From Flavicella sp965243265 (lineage in GTDB: Bacteria; Bacteroidota; Bacteroidia; Flavobacteriales; Flavobacteriaceae): a stretch of DNA of 64,000 bases. Position numbers and translations under genes: made by a program. The notes below the pieces were generated by a model. That model did no database searches, was not told where the DNA came from, and saw only the letters and a list, made by a program, of their open reading frames with translations. The stretch covers positions 124,001 to 188,000 of the forward strand of contig CBDEUL010000002.1 in assembly GCA_965243265.1 (NCBI GenBank), written 5' to 3'. Of this stretch, positions 1-8,519 are shown one piece after another. Each line of letters starts with the position of its first letter. The stretch's first letter is position 1.

Positions 1-256
1 TCCAAACCCTGATAAAAGTTTATTACACGAATCTTTAAGAGTTGAAATTGAAAGAGCTCTTGAAACATTAACTCCAAGAGAAGCTGATGTAGTAAAATTA
101 TACTTCGGACTAGGAGAACATCAACCAATGACCCTAGAAGAAATTGGAGAAACATTTGACCTAACACGTGAACGTGTACGTCAAATTAAAGAAAAAGCAA
201 TTAGAAGATTGAAACACACTTCTAGAAGTAAAATACTTATGACTTACTTAGGATAA
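1..256 (+). CDS. rpoD: RNA polymerase primary sigma factor RpoD/SigA, C-terminal part (5' end outside window)
   Basis: The open frame enters at base 2 and ends at TAA 254-256, giving about 84 residues. It contains sigma region 4: TPREADVVKLYFGLG, then the helix-turn-helix with the hallmark LTRERVRQIKEKAIRRLK, which binds the -35/-33 promoter element. The ending SKILMTYLG is typical of Bacteroidota housekeeping sigma factors, which are short. A strong hairpin terminator follows. The start and the region 2 core-binding part lie upstream of the window. The identity as the primary rather than an alternative sigma factor is inferred from the region 4 sequence and this ending, and is quite secure. 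Confidence 0.93.
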   Translation, partial: PNPDKSLLHESLRVEIERALETLTPREADVVKLYFGLGEHQPMTLEEIGETFDLTRERVRQIKEKAIRRLKHTSRSKILMTYLG

Positions 257-280
257 TGAAACCTTAGTATTCAACTTACA

Positions 281-318
281 AAACTCTCGATATACTTTAT
301 CGAGAGTTTTCTTTTTTT
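281..318 (+). terminator. Intrinsic terminator after rpoD
   Basis: A 12-bp perfect stem (281-292 with 298-309), a 5-nt loop and a T-rich run follow the rpoD stop by 25 bases. The T-run runs directly into the rpe promoter. Confidence 0.85.
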
Positions 319-322
319 ATAG

Positions 323-330
323 TACTTTTG
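323..330 (+). promoter_or_regulatory. Promoter -7 element of rpe (TACTTTTG)
   Basis: It matches the Bacteroidota -7 consensus TAnnTTTG and lies 28 bases before the rpe ATG. A possible TTG start at 328 overlaps this element, which argues that translation starts at the ATG at 358. No clear -33 TTG is seen. Confidence 0.6.
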
Positions 331-357
331 CAAAACAAAACTCACAAATTAAAAGAA

Positions 358-1014
358 ATGAGCAAATTAATAGCACCTTCGGTTCTTGCAGCAGACTTTG
401 CAAACCTTCAAAAAGATGTAGAAATGGTTAACAATAGTGATGCTGATTGGTTTCATATTGATATTATGGACGGTGTATTTGTTCCTAATATTTCTTTTGG
501 AATGCCTGTGATGCAAGCCATTAAAAAACATGCAAAAAAAACAATGGATGTACATTTAATGATTGTAAATCCTGATCAATACATTTCAACATTCAAAAAA
601 ATTGGTGCTGATATTTTAACTGTTCATTACGAAGCTTGTACACACCTTCATAGAACTTTACAAGCGATTAAAGCTGAAGGCATGAAAGCTGGTGTAGCAT
701 TAAACCCCCACACCCCCGTAGCCGTATTAGAAGATGTTATTAAAGACATTGATATGGTATGTATTATGAGTGTGAATCCTGGTTTTGGAGGACAGTCTTT
801 TATTGAAAACACCTATAAGAAAGTACAACAATTAAAAAATTTAATTGAATTTGCTGAAGCAGATACCCTTATTGAAATTGACGGTGGTGTAACTGATAAA
901 AATGCCAACTTATTAGTAGAAGCTGGTGCTGACGTATTAGTTGCAGGAAGCTATGTTTTTGGAGCAGAAAACCCAACTCAAACAATTGCTGAATTAAAAG
1001 CGATGGTTAACTAA
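358..1014 (+). CDS. rpe: Ribulose-phosphate 3-epimerase
   Basis: Interconverts D-ribulose 5-phosphate and D-xylulose 5-phosphate in the pentose phosphate pathway, in the cytosol. The 218-residue protein is a standard-length TIM barrel beginning MSKLIAPSVLAADF. Family signatures are present: HIDIMDGVFVPNISFG near residues 33-48 (metal-binding His and Asp), MSVNPGFGGQSF (phosphate loop and catalytic region) and EIDGGV. The ATG at 358 is chosen because the N-terminus then aligns with the family and because the upstream TTG at 328 sits inside the promoter. It is monocistronic, between two terminators. Confidence 0.95.
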   Translation: MSKLIAPSVLAADFANLQKDVEMVNNSDADWFHIDIMDGVFVPNISFGMPVMQAIKKHAKKTMDVHLMIVNPDQYISTFKKIGADILTVHYEACTHLHRTLQAIKAEGMKAGVALNPHTPVAVLEDVIKDIDMVCIMSVNPGFGGQSFIENTYKKVQQLKNLIEFAEADTLIEIDGGVTDKNANLLVEAGADVLVAGSYVFGAENPTQTIAELKAMVN

Positions 1015-1040
1015 CAACCATCAACTTTCATTATACTTAA

Positions 1041-1077
1041 AACGGGTAGTCCTTTTCAGAACTACCCGTTTTTTTAT
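1041..1077 (+). terminator. Terminator of rpe, probably shared with the opposing yqeY/tRNA transcript
   Basis: A perfect 10-bp G+C-containing stem (1041-1050 with 1061-1070), a 10-nt loop and seven T on the plus strand. Read on the minus strand it still has a four-T tail, so it may stop the yqeY-tRNA transcript too. Confidence 0.85.
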
Positions 1078-1080
1078 TTG

Positions 1081-1154
1081 TGACCCCGACAGGATTCAAA
1101 CCTGTAACCCTCAGAGCCGAAATCTGATGCGCTATTCAGTTGCGCCACGAGGCC
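1081..1154 (-). tRNA. tRNA-Arg, anticodon UCG
   Basis: The minus strand folds into a 74-nt cloverleaf: a 7-bp acceptor stem (GGCCTCG with CGGGGTC, including G-U pairs), a D arm closed by GCGC/GCGC, an anticodon stem TCAGA/TCTGA with loop TTTCGGC, and a T arm ACAGG/CCTGT with loop TTTGAAT. Anticodon UCG reads CGA (and CGG) Arg codons. The 3' CCA is not encoded, as usual in this phylum. It lies six bases downstream of yqeY and may be co-transcribed with it. Confidence 0.92.
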
Positions 1155-1160
1155 TTATTT

Positions 1161-1613
1161 TTACGAATTCAACAACTCTTTTACAATTGTAGAAATTAGT
1201 TTCCCATCAGCCTTACCTGCCAACTGCTTAGAAGCAACTCCCATTACTTTACCCATATCTTTCATACCCTCTGCTCCAACTTGAGAAATAACACCAGCTA
1301 CTACTTCCTTCACTGCCTCTTCTGACATTTGCTCTGGCAAAAATTGTGCTATTACTTCTACTTGAGCCAATTCTGGATCTGCCAAATCTTTACGTCCCTG
1401 CTCTATAAATAAAGCCGCACTATCTCTACGTTGTTTTACCAGTTTTTGTAAAAGCTTTAATTCTTGATCTTCTGTTATTTCTTCTTTTGCTCCTGTTTCT
1501 GTTTGAGCCAACAAAATAGCAGATTTAATTGCTCTTAAAGATTCTAAAGCAACGGTATCTTTCGATTTCATAGCTGCTTTCATTTGCACCATCAATTCTT
1601 TTTGTAAACTCAT
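1161..1613 (-). CDS. YqeY/GatB-tail domain protein
   Basis: A 150-residue helical protein of the YqeY family, related to the C-terminal tRNA-binding tail of the GatB amidotransferase subunit. The role in free-standing form is uncertain. Family features: MSLQKELMVQMKAAMKSKD at the N-terminus, VALESLRAIKSAI, and the C-terminal GKVMGVASKQLAGKADG. The ATG at 1613 gives the family N-terminus; a longer frame to 1640 adds nine residues and runs into the promoter. The neighbouring tRNA-Arg downstream may share its transcript. Confidence 0.85.
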   Translation of the reverse strand: MSLQKELMVQMKAAMKSKDTVALESLRAIKSAILLAQTETGAKEEITEDQELKLLQKLVKQRRDSAALFIEQGRKDLADPELAQVEVIAQFLPEQMSEEAVKEVVAGVISQVGAEGMKDMGKVMGVASKQLAGKADGKLISTIVKELLNS

Positions 1614-1637
1614 ATTATCTATCTTTTTTTTGAAAAA

Positions 1638-1645
1638 CAAATATA
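1638..1645 (-). promoter_or_regulatory. Promoter -7 element of yqeY (TATATTTG)
   Basis: A perfect TAnnTTTG match on the minus strand, 25 bases before the yqeY ATG and downstream of the ftsZ terminator, so yqeY is probably transcribed apart from the dcw cluster. Confidence 0.6.
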
Positions 1646-1691
1646 ATAAAATACCCTTAGTCGCACATTTCTTATTATTTTTTTCAATAAA

Positions 1692-1719
1692 AAAACCTAC
1701 TATTCAAATAGTAGGTTTT
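1692..1719 (-). terminator. Terminator at the end of the dcw cluster (after ftsZ)
   Basis: A perfect 12-bp stem (1692-1703 with 1708-1719) with a 4-nt loop. On the minus strand it is followed by a run of seven T. It lies 24 bases after the ftsZ stop. Confidence 0.88.
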
Positions 1720-1742
1720 ATACATTTTAAATCTAATAATCA

Positions 1743-3863
1743 CTAATCTACATTGTCATGTAAAAATGAGTTATTTGACCTTAATTGAATCTCATCATTA
1801 TCATCAATACTCAAAGTAGTTCTTGATTGTGTTGTTTCCGAAGAATTTGCTTGTGTCAAATCAACCCCCATTCTTTTATAAGCAGGTTGCTTCTCTATAT
1901 CTTCTACATTTTGGCTTACATTATTCATAAATTTATAGTTGAAGCCTTTCATTTTCTCTCTACGTTTTTCTGCACGCTTTTGAAGCTCTGAAATTGTTAA
2001 ATTCAATGGAGATACTTCTTTTGCATCTACTACGTCAATGTCTTCAACTTCAGTTTTATGAACAGGTTCTTTAATAGTAACTACCAATTCATCTTCTGCT
2101 TTTACCTCTTTTGCCTCAACTACATCTATATTATTGATATCAATTGTAGAAGCATTTTTAATTGTAGGCTCTATGTTTTCAAAGTCACTTAAACTATACC
2201 TAATAACTTCTTCCTTTTCTTTCTTCTCTTCTTTTACCACCTCTATAGCATCAACAACTTCTATTTCATTGATATCTAACTCTTCAATATCTTCTAACTG
2301 GTGTCTAACTATTTTAGGTTCTTCTAAAATTTCTTCTTCTACAACTTCATGCCCGTAGACTTCAATATTATTGATAAAATCATCAACATTTTCATCTAAA
2401 TTGAAATATACAGGTGTTTCTTCTTTTACTTCTTGCTTTTCTTCTAATGCTTCTGTTTGTGAAATAGGCATGTCAAATAACAAATCCATTTGCACAGGTT
2501 TTTCTTCTGCTACTTCTTCTTCAATAGATTCTTGTGGAGTTACATCATTAATCACAAACTCTTCTGTTTCTAATAATATTTCTTCACTCTTTAATTCTAT
2601 CTCATCAACAAGAGCATCCTTTTCTTCAACCTTTACCTCCTCATAAGCAACATCCAAATTTTGAACAAAACTTGTTGTTGGAATAATCGCATTAGGTACT
2701 TCCTCTTCTTCTTCCCCTAAAAGATGTACTATTTTCTTCTCTTCTACAGCTGCTACTTCTTCTCTATTTTCAATCTCTCTTTGCAATGTGTTTTTTTGCT
2801 CAAAATCATAAATTGCTTTTTGCTCATCTTCAAGAGTGTGAATAATTCTTTTTACCTCTGTATTCGTAATATCACACTGTTGATCTGGTGCAAATCCTGT
2901 CGCAACAACTGTTACTGCAATAGCGTCTTCTAATGAATCATCTTCTCCTATACCCATGATTATATTAGCATCGTAGCCTGCTTCTATCTGAATGTAATCA
3001 TTGATCTCTCCTATCTCATCTAAAGTCACCTCTACTTGACCTGAAACAATTAACAACAATACATTCTTAGCTCCTGTAATCTTATTATCATTTAATAAAG
3101 GAGAGTCTAAAGCTTTTACAATTGCGTTTTTAGCCCTGTTATTTCCAGATTCTTTTGATGATCCCATAATTGCAGTACCACTATTTGAAAGTACTGTTTT
3201 AGCATCATGTAAATCTATATTTTGTTTGTAATGATGTGTAATTACTTCTGCAATCCCTTTTGAAGCAGTTGACAACACCTCATCTGCTTTTGAGAAACCT
3301 GCTTTGAAACCTAAGTTTCCATAGACTTCACGTAATTTATTATTATTAATTACAATTAAAGAGTCAACACTTCCCCTTAATTCATCAATCCCTTTTTGTG
3401 CTTGTTCTGTACGTCTTCTTCCTTCAAATTGAAAAGGCATGGTTACAATTCCTACAGTTAGAATGTCCATATCTTTTGCTATTTGAGCTATAATTGGTGC
3501 CGCTCCTGTACCGGTTCCACCTCCCATTCCTGCGGTAATAAATACCATCTTAGTTTGGGTTGTTAGCACTCTTTTTATCTCTTCTAAACTTTCTTTTGCC
3601 GCCCCTTCTCCTACTTCTGGGTTTGCTCCTGCACCCAATCCAGAGGTTAACGAAACTCCTAACTGAATTTTATTTGGAACAGGACTGTTTTCTAATGCTT
3701 GTGCATCTGTATTACAGATTACAAAATCTACGCCTTTAATGTTTTCTTGAAACATGTGGTTAACAGCGTTGCTACCTCCACCACCTACACCAATTACCTT
3801 TATGGTATTTGATTGTGATTTTGGCATATCAAATGAAATGTTATCAAATTCTGTGTTGTTCAT
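1743..3863 (-). CDS. ftsZ: Cell division GTPase FtsZ with long acidic C-terminal linker
   Basis: Tubulin homologue that forms the division ring. The core (about residues 15-330) has VIGVGGGGSNAVNHM, the tubulin signature GGGTGTG at 114-120, and the T7 region NDYIQIEAGYDANIIMG. The protein is 706 residues against about 380 in E. coli. The extra part is a Glu/Val-rich linker (about 345-690) with four look-alike motifs ending in EV: NNIEVYGHEV 498-507, EIEVVDAIEV 533-542, NIDVVEAKEV 578-587 and DIDVVDAKEV 608-617. A basic helix (about 628-645) and a short ending NNSFLHDNVD follow, the latter probably the conserved partner-binding peptide. It is the last dcw gene, 68 bases after ftsA. Confidence 0.97.
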   Translation of the reverse strand: MNNTEFDNISFDMPKSQSNTIKVIGVGGGGSNAVNHMFQENIKGVDFVICNTDAQALENSPVPNKIQLGVSLTSGLGAGANPEVGEGAAKESLEEIKRVLTTQTKMVFITAGMGGGTGTGAAPIIAQIAKDMDILTVGIVTMPFQFEGRRRTEQAQKGIDELRGSVDSLIVINNNKLREVYGNLGFKAGFSKADEVLSTASKGIAEVITHHYKQNIDLHDAKTVLSNSGTAIMGSSKESGNNRAKNAIVKALDSPLLNDNKITGAKNVLLLIVSGQVEVTLDEIGEINDYIQIEAGYDANIIMGIGEDDSLEDAIAVTVVATGFAPDQQCDITNTEVKRIIHTLEDEQKAIYDFEQKNTLQREIENREEVAAVEEKKIVHLLGEEEEEVPNAIIPTTSFVQNLDVAYEEVKVEEKDALVDEIELKSEEILLETEEFVINDVTPQESIEEEVAEEKPVQMDLLFDMPISQTEALEEKQEVKEETPVYFNLDENVDDFINNIEVYGHEVVEEEILEEPKIVRHQLEDIEELDINEIEVVDAIEVVKEEKKEKEEVIRYSLSDFENIEPTIKNASTIDINNIDVVEAKEVKAEDELVVTIKEPVHKTEVEDIDVVDAKEVSPLNLTISELQKRAEKRREKMKGFNYKFMNNVSQNVEDIEKQPAYKRMGVDLTQANSSETTQSRTTLSIDDNDEIQLRSNNSFLHDNVD

Positions 3864-3931
3864 AATAACTGAATCTTTTTGATGTTTGTTTGTGTTGACT
3901 TTTTATGTACAGATGAATTTATCATCCTATA

Positions 3932-5308
3932 TTATTCTGCATTATCTAAAAATTCTCTAAATCTTTCAGAAAACTTTTCGAAAATACTTTTCTTCGGTGC
4001 TTTTACTTTTACAGATGCTTCTTCTACCGGTTTTTCCTCTTCAATTTGCTCTTCTATTGGCTCTAAAACCTGCTCCACTACCTCCTCTTCTTCTTCTTTA
4101 ACTGTTTGTTCCTCCTCTATAGCTTCTTCTACCTTAGCATCTTTTTCTTTCTTCTCTAAACCTTCCATTACTAAACCTACAGCTGTAGCGAATGAAGGAC
4201 TACTTAAAACTTCGTCCGACCCTCCTGCTAAATGTTCATTAGGATATCCAATACGAGTATCCATACCTGTAATATATTCTACTAACTGTCTCAAGTGTTT
4301 TACCTGAGCTCCTCCTCCTGTTAATACAATTCCAGCAATCAGCTTTCCTTGCTGAGTTTCGTGTCCGTAATTTTTAATCTCAAGGTATACTTGTTCTATA
4401 ATTTCAGTTATCCTAGCATGAATTATTTTAGACAGGTTTTTAAGTGTAATTTCTTTTGGTTCTCTACCTCTTAAACCAGGTATTGAAACTATTTCATTTT
4501 CTTTATTCTCTCCTGGCCAAGCAGATCCAAACTTCACTTTTAAAAGCTCTGCTTGTTTTTCTATAATAGAACAACCTTCTTTAATGTCTTCTGTAATTAC
4601 ATTTCCTCCAAATGGAATTACAGCTGTATGACGAATTATTCCATCTTTAAAAATTGCCAAATCAGTTGTTCCTCCTCCTATATCAATCAAAGCAACTCCT
4701 GCTTCTTTTTCTTCCTGACTTAAAACTGCCGATGCTGATGCTAAAGGTTCTAATGTGATTTCTGATAAATCTAACCCTGCACTTTTAACACAACGTCCTA
4801 TATTTTTAATTGATGAAACCTGACCTACTACTACATGAAAATTAGCCTCTAAACGTCCACCATACATACCTATAGTTTCCTTTATTTGCTCTTGACTATC
4901 TACCTTAAAATCTTGAGGTAATACATGTATAATTTCTTCTCCTGGAAGCATCACCAGTTTATGCACTTGATTTACTAAATCATCAATATCTGATTCATCA
5001 ATTACCTTATCTGCATCTTCTCTAGTAATATAATCGCTATGGTGTAAGCTTCTAATATGTTGTCCTGCAATCCCTACAACAACATCTTTAATTTCGTACC
5101 CTGAAACACTTTCAGCTTCTTCTACAGCTTGTTGAATTGACTGGATAGTTTGCGTAATATTATTAACAACACCACGTTTTACTCCCAAACTTTTAGCCTT
5201 ACCGATTCCTAAAACCTCTAGCTTACCATACTCATTCTTACAACCAATCATCGCTACAATTTTTGTAGTTCCGATATCTAATCCTACCGAGATGTTCCTT
5301 TGTTCCAT
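3932..5308 (-). CDS. ftsA: Cell division protein FtsA (actin-like membrane anchor of FtsZ)
   Basis: An actin-fold ATPase that ties FtsZ to the inner membrane. It has VGLDIGTTKIVAMIG at the N-terminus (phosphate 1), the SHS2/1C insert region, IDIGGGTTDLAIF (phosphate 2) and VLTGGGAQVKHL (adenosine site). The 458-residue length includes a Glu-rich stretch near 390-435 and a terminal amphipathic helix KKSIFEKFSERFREFLDNAE, the expected membrane-targeting tail. It starts three bases after the ftsQ stop and is followed by ftsZ, so the two are co-expressed. Confidence 0.96.
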   Translation of the reverse strand: MEQRNISVGLDIGTTKIVAMIGCKNEYGKLEVLGIGKAKSLGVKRGVVNNITQTIQSIQQAVEEAESVSGYEIKDVVVGIAGQHIRSLHHSDYITREDADKVIDESDIDDLVNQVHKLVMLPGEEIIHVLPQDFKVDSQEQIKETIGMYGGRLEANFHVVVGQVSSIKNIGRCVKSAGLDLSEITLEPLASASAVLSQEEKEAGVALIDIGGGTTDLAIFKDGIIRHTAVIPFGGNVITEDIKEGCSIIEKQAELLKVKFGSAWPGENKENEIVSIPGLRGREPKEITLKNLSKIIHARITEIIEQVYLEIKNYGHETQQGKLIAGIVLTGGGAQVKHLRQLVEYITGMDTRIGYPNEHLAGGSDEVLSSPSFATAVGLVMEGLEKKEKDAKVEEAIEEEQTVKEEEEEVVEQVLEPIEEQIEEEKPVEEASVKVKAPKKSIFEKFSERFREFLDNAE

Positions 5309-5311
5309 AAG

Positions 5312-6033
5312 TTAGCTCTTCGTACACACAACTTGGTTGGCATACTTTAAATTAATCGTTTTATACTTCTCTATTTCTTTATCCTGAATAGCTTTTTTAT
5401 AAAATACTTTCAGCTTCTTAACTTTTCTATTCAACTCTTCTATTTCTCCTATAAGAATTTGTTGATCGTACAATCTTGTTCTTAAAACATACTCATTGAC
5501 AGCATTTTTTTGAACTCCAACAATCATTTTGTTTAAAAATTCATCCGCCTGAATAGTGTTTATCAGTCCAAAAACATCTTGTAAATCACCTTCATTTACA
5601 TTGCCAGAAACCAACAATACTCTTGCTGAATAATTAGCTGACAAAGGCATTCTACCCCCTTGTTTATCAATGTAATAAACCTCTTTCCCCGTGTTCACTC
5701 TTGCTACTGGCGTACGTTGAGTTACAATGGTTTTTAACATCCCTTTTAAAGTAACATATACCTTAACATCTTCAACAAGTGGGTTCTCCAAAACACTTTG
5801 CTCTAAACCATGTAAATTTATCAATGATTTTGCTTGGTTTTCTACCTCTCCAATTTTTTGTATTAACATTTTATTAACTATCTCGTGAGTTAAAAACAAA
5901 TTGGCTCCATTTGTAAATTCCACGCTTACTTCCTTTAGTGGTTTTTGCCCATTTCTAGCGGAGGCAAACCCATATAAAAAGGATGCAATACCTAATAAAA
6001 AACAAACTTTATGTATACGATGTATTTTTTCAT
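5312..6033 (-). CDS. ftsQ: Cell division protein FtsQ, reading frame broken at an A6 tract near the start
   Basis: A bitopic division protein whose periplasmic POTRA and beta domains scaffold the divisome. The intact frame from 5923 (a GTG) encodes VEFTNGANLFLTHEIVNKM and onward, including the flavobacterial motif VTQRTPVARV, but lacks the membrane anchor. Upstream in the same frame lies an anchor (KVCFLLGIASFLYGFASA) with no start codon. An ATG at 6033, one base after the murC stop, reads MKKYIVYIKFVFY then stop. Adding one A to the A6 tract (T run 6025-6030) gives MKKIHRIHKVCFLLG and joins the whole 240-residue protein. An assembly error or a recent indel is most likely; the gene should be essential. 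Confidence 0.85.
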
Positions 6034-6034
6034 T

Positions 6035-7396
6035 TTATCCGTTTACATTCTCTTCTTCAATTAACCTAGCCTGTACTTCTTCGATTAACACTCCTATATC
6101 ACCAGCTCCTATCATCACAACTACCTTAGCATCACTCTTCTGAATTTCCGAATAAACTTGTGTCTTTTCTACAAGTTTTTTAGTCTCCAATGTAATTTTA
6201 TCAAACAATACTTTTGAAGTTACTCCTTCAATAGGCAATTCTCTTGCTGGATAAATATCTAAAAGTAACAACTCATCAAAACGAGATAAACTTACGGAAA
6301 ACTCTTCCATAAAATCACGTGTCCTACTAAATAAATGTGGTTGAAATACCGCTTGTACTTTTTGCTTCGGATACATTTCTCTTACGGCATCTACTACAGC
6401 GTTTATCTCTGTTGGGTGATGTGCATAATCATCTATTAAAACCAAATTTTCTGATTTAATTTTATATGAAAATCTACGCTTAACTCCTGAAAAGGTTTTC
6501 AATGCTTTTGAAACTTCCTTTAAATTTACTTTAGATTGATCTGCCATAGCTATAGCAGCCAAAGCATTGGACAAATTATGTTTTCCTGGTAAAGAAAATT
6601 CAAAATCACTTACTACTTCAGAAGGTGTTTTTACATCAAAAACATAAGCGCCTTCTTTAATTTTTACATTGAAAGCTTCGTAATCTGCTTTTTCTTCTAC
6701 TGCATATGTTAATCCTTCTAACGGCAACCCCTTACGTACTATTAATTGCTTTGAAACTTTTTCAGAAAACTCTCTAAAAGATGCTTCCAGAGCTTCTTTT
6801 TTCCCATAAATATCTAAGTGATCAGCATCCATAGATATCACACAAGCAATATCTGGAGACAATCTTAAAAACGACCTATCGAATTCATCTGCTTCTACTA
6901 CAGAAATTTTATCTTCTCCTAAAATAAGATTCGAATTGTAATTTTCAGTAATCCCTCCTAAAAAGGAAGTTGCTCCTGTATTACACTCCTTCATAATATG
7001 TCCTAATATTGATGAAGTTGTTGTTTTTCCATGTGTTCCTGAAACAGCTAAACAAAAAGTATTCTTTGTAATTTCTCCTAAAATCTGAGACCTCTTAATT
7101 ACGGTGTATCCTTTCTTTATAAAGTAATTCAACTCTTGATGATCTTTCGGTACTGCTGGTGTAAAAACCACTAAAGTACTGTTTAGGTCATTCTTATAAG
7201 CTTCTGGTATTTCTGCCACAGCATCTTCAAAATGAATTTCAGCACCTATTCCTTCTAGAGAGTTTGTTACATCAGAAGGGACCTTATCATACCCCGCAAC
7301 TTGCTTTCCATTCACAGAAAAATAACGGGCAATTGCAGACATACCAATACCTCCAATTCCTATAAAATATATTTGATGTATTGTACTTAAATTCAC
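6035..7396 (-). CDS. murC: UDP-N-acetylmuramate-L-alanine ligase MurC
   Basis: A cytosolic ATP-dependent ligase that adds L-Ala to UDP-MurNAc, the first step of stem-peptide assembly. It is 453 residues, the usual length. The N-terminal Rossmann part reads IYFIGIGGIGMSAIARYF; the central Mur-ligase P-loop is SGTHGKTTTSS (about 119-129); a further motif is DDYAHHPTEI (about 322), typical of MurC. It lies five bases after murG and one base before the ftsQ ATG. Confidence 0.97.
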   Translation of the reverse strand: MNLSTIHQIYFIGIGGIGMSAIARYFSVNGKQVAGYDKVPSDVTNSLEGIGAEIHFEDAVAEIPEAYKNDLNSTLVVFTPAVPKDHQELNYFIKKGYTVIKRSQILGEITKNTFCLAVSGTHGKTTTSSILGHIMKECNTGATSFLGGITENYNSNLILGEDKISVVEADEFDRSFLRLSPDIACVISMDADHLDIYGKKEALEASFREFSEKVSKQLIVRKGLPLEGLTYAVEEKADYEAFNVKIKEGAYVFDVKTPSEVVSDFEFSLPGKHNLSNALAAIAMADQSKVNLKEVSKALKTFSGVKRRFSYKIKSENLVLIDDYAHHPTEINAVVDAVREMYPKQKVQAVFQPHLFSRTRDFMEEFSVSLSRFDELLLLDIYPARELPIEGVTSKVLFDKITLETKKLVEKTQVYSEIQKSDAKVVVMIGAGDIGVLIEEVQARLIEEENVNG

Positions 7397-7401
7397 TCTT
7401 A

Positions 7402-8499
7402 TTAACTGTTTTCTATCAACTTTTCTATTTCATTTACAATCTCAATCGTAGCATTTGGCAAAGCTAAAGCTTTCATGTTTCTAGACAATGATTTTTGTAA
7501 TTCTATATTCGAAATTAAATCTTTCATTACTCCTTCAAAATCACTCAATTCTGTTTCTCTAAGCATTAAAGCTGCTTCCTTTTCTACAACCGACAGTGCA
7601 TTTTTAGTCTGATGGTCTTCTGAAACATTAGGAGAAGGAATAAATAATGTTGGCTTTCCTACAATACATAATTCAGAAATAGAACTAGCTCCTGCTCTAC
7701 TGATAATAAAATCTGCTGCTGCATATGCCATATCCATTTGATTTAAATATGCATGTACTTGCACCTCTTCTAACGCATTGTGTTTTTTATATGTTTCGTA
7801 ATAATATTTACCTGTTTGCCATAAAACTTGCACCCCTTCTTCTAACAGTCCTTTTAGCGAAACATCTATCAATTGATTGATCGTTCTTGCTCCTAAACTT
7901 CCTCCAATAACCAAAAGTGTTTTTTTAGACTTATCTAACCCTAAAAAATCATATGCTGCTTCTTTTTTAGATTCAATAGTCAGTAAATCTTGACGTACAG
8001 GGTTTCCTGTTTTTACAATTTTATTTTTTGAAAAGAAACGATCCAACTTATCATATGCTACACATACTTTATTTGCTTTTTTAGAAAGCAGTTTATTGGT
8101 AATTCCTGGATAAGAGTTTTGTTCTTGAATAATGGTTGGTATTCCTTTATTTGCTGCTACATATAAAACAGGTCCACTTGCAAATCCTCCTGTACCGATA
8201 ACCACATCTGGTTGAAATTTCTTAACGATAGATTTCGATTTCCACAAACTACTCAACAGCTTAAATGGAAACATTAAATTATCTATTGTTAACTTTCTTT
8301 GAATTCCTGAAATCCATAAACCTATAATCTTATATCCCGCTGCTGGAACTTTTTCCATTTCCATACGATCTTTAGCTCCTACAAATAAAAATTCCGCATT
8401 TGAAAATCGTTTTTTTAATTCATTTGCAATAGCTATTGCAGGATAGATATGCCCTCCTGTACCTCCACCACTAATTAATATGTTTATCTTTTTTTTGAT
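7402..8499 (-). CDS. murG: UDP-GlcNAc:undecaprenyl-PP-MurNAc-pentapeptide GlcNAc transferase MurG, no canonical start codon
   Basis: A peripheral inner-membrane GT-B glycosyltransferase that converts lipid I to lipid II. Family motifs: ILISGGGTGGHIYPAIAIANEL (lipid I-side glycine loop), GTGGFASGPVLYVA, the second loop VIGGSLGARTINQ and ISRAGASSISEL. The first ATG (8364) lies after the essential GGGTGGH loop, so a start there would be non-functional. Upstream, the open frame contains no ATG, GTG or TTG back to a stop inside ftsW. ATC at 8497-8499, followed by KKKINILIS, is where an ATG would be expected; ATT just before it is another option. An AAAAGGTAAG stretch precedes. The end is secure, the start unresolved. 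Confidence 0.88.
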   Translation of the reverse strand: MKKKINILISGGGTGGHIYPAIAIANELKKRFSNAEFLFVGAKDRMEMEKVPAAGYKIIGLWISGIQRKLTIDNLMFPFKLLSSLWKSKSIVKKFQPDVVIGTGGFASGPVLYVAANKGIPTIIQEQNSYPGITNKLLSKKANKVCVAYDKLDRFFSKNKIVKTGNPVRQDLLTIESKKEAAYDFLGLDKSKKTLLVIGGSLGARTINQLIDVSLKGLLEEGVQVLWQTGKYYYETYKKHNALEEVQVHAYLNQMDMAYAAADFIISRAGASSISELCIVGKPTLFIPSPNVSEDHQTKNALSVVEKEAALMLRETELSDFEGVMKDLISNIELQKSLSRNMKALALPNATIEIVNEIEKLIENS

Positions 8500-8519
8500 A
8501 ATCTTACCTTTTGAATTAA

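Noticed and set aside
328..357. Ten-residue N-terminal extension of Rpe from a TTG
   Set aside because: The TTG lies inside the TACTTTTG promoter element, and the family N-terminus begins at the ATG at 358.
2134..2646. Ser-rich ORFs on the plus strand opposite ftsZ
   Set aside because: They mirror the Glu-rich linker codons (GAA read backwards as TTC) and have no start signal or family motif.
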